From: an uncultured Ruminococcus sp.
Lineage (GTDB): Bacteria; Bacillota; Clostridia; Oscillospirales; Acutalibacteraceae
Reading direction: 5' to 3'
Length of the DNA stretch: 6,119 nt
NCBI GenBank assembly: GCA_902783815.1
Contig: CACZSM010000186.1
Coordinates: 1-6,119 of the forward strand
A program made the position numbers and the translations under genes. Positions 6,048-6,119 of this stretch are shown piece by piece (the first letter of the stretch is position 1; each line of letters begins with the position of its first letter). The notes below the pieces were generated by a model. It did not search any database. It was given only the letters and a program-made list of their open reading frames with translations, and was not told where the DNA came from.

Positions 6048-6119
6048 CTGGACAATTCGCGTATTCGTTCGCTGCGCTCACTACTTCCACATTAAAATTA
6101 ATTCTTCACCGCGCTCTCC

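Overview
The window looks like part of a low-to-mid GC Firmicutes chromosome, most likely a gut or rumen Clostridia (Oscillospiraceae/Ruminococcus-like). The reasons are strong AGGAGG-type Shine-Dalgarno sites, a lipoprotein signal with lipobox, a RelQ-type small alarmone synthetase, a bacterial Rsm22-family protein, and a tRNA without an encoded CCA. The genus is inference from gene style; no marker gene fixes it.

Left part (1-1494): a complete tRNA-Leu(CAA) is followed by a 121-bp gap holding a large AT-rich imperfect palindrome. Next comes a leftward gene for a cytosolic flavo/iron-sulfur protein of the coenzyme F420 hydrogenase/dehydrogenase beta-subunit family, with two 4Fe-4S ferredoxin motifs. 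An 89-bp AT-rich divergent spacer separates it from the next gene.

Middle (1495-3112): a rightward gene encodes a secreted lipoprotein with an Ala/Lys/Asp/Thr-rich stalk containing an internal tandem duplication, an Ig-like/carboxypeptidase-regulatory-like domain and a von Willebrand factor A (VWA) domain with an intact MIDAS. Its 3' end overlaps the convergent neighbour by 19 bp. Its best intrinsic terminator lies inside that neighbour's coding sequence.

Right part (3030-6119): three tightly packed leftward genes follow one good sigma-A-type promoter (TTGTTA-17-TATAAT). In transcription order they are an Rsm22-like methyltransferase with a conserved Cys quartet, a RelQ-like (p)ppGpp synthetase, and an ApgM-family phosphoglycerate mutase homologue. 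The last of these appears to have lost its catalytic Ser and nearly all of its metal-binding residues. The gaps are 4 and 25 bp, and the relQ ribosome-binding site is formed by the last codons of the Rsm22-like gene. The operon joins ribosome assembly, alarmone signalling and a probable pseudoenzyme of central metabolism. This is the most interesting feature of the window. I see no CRISPR array, transposase or phage gene.
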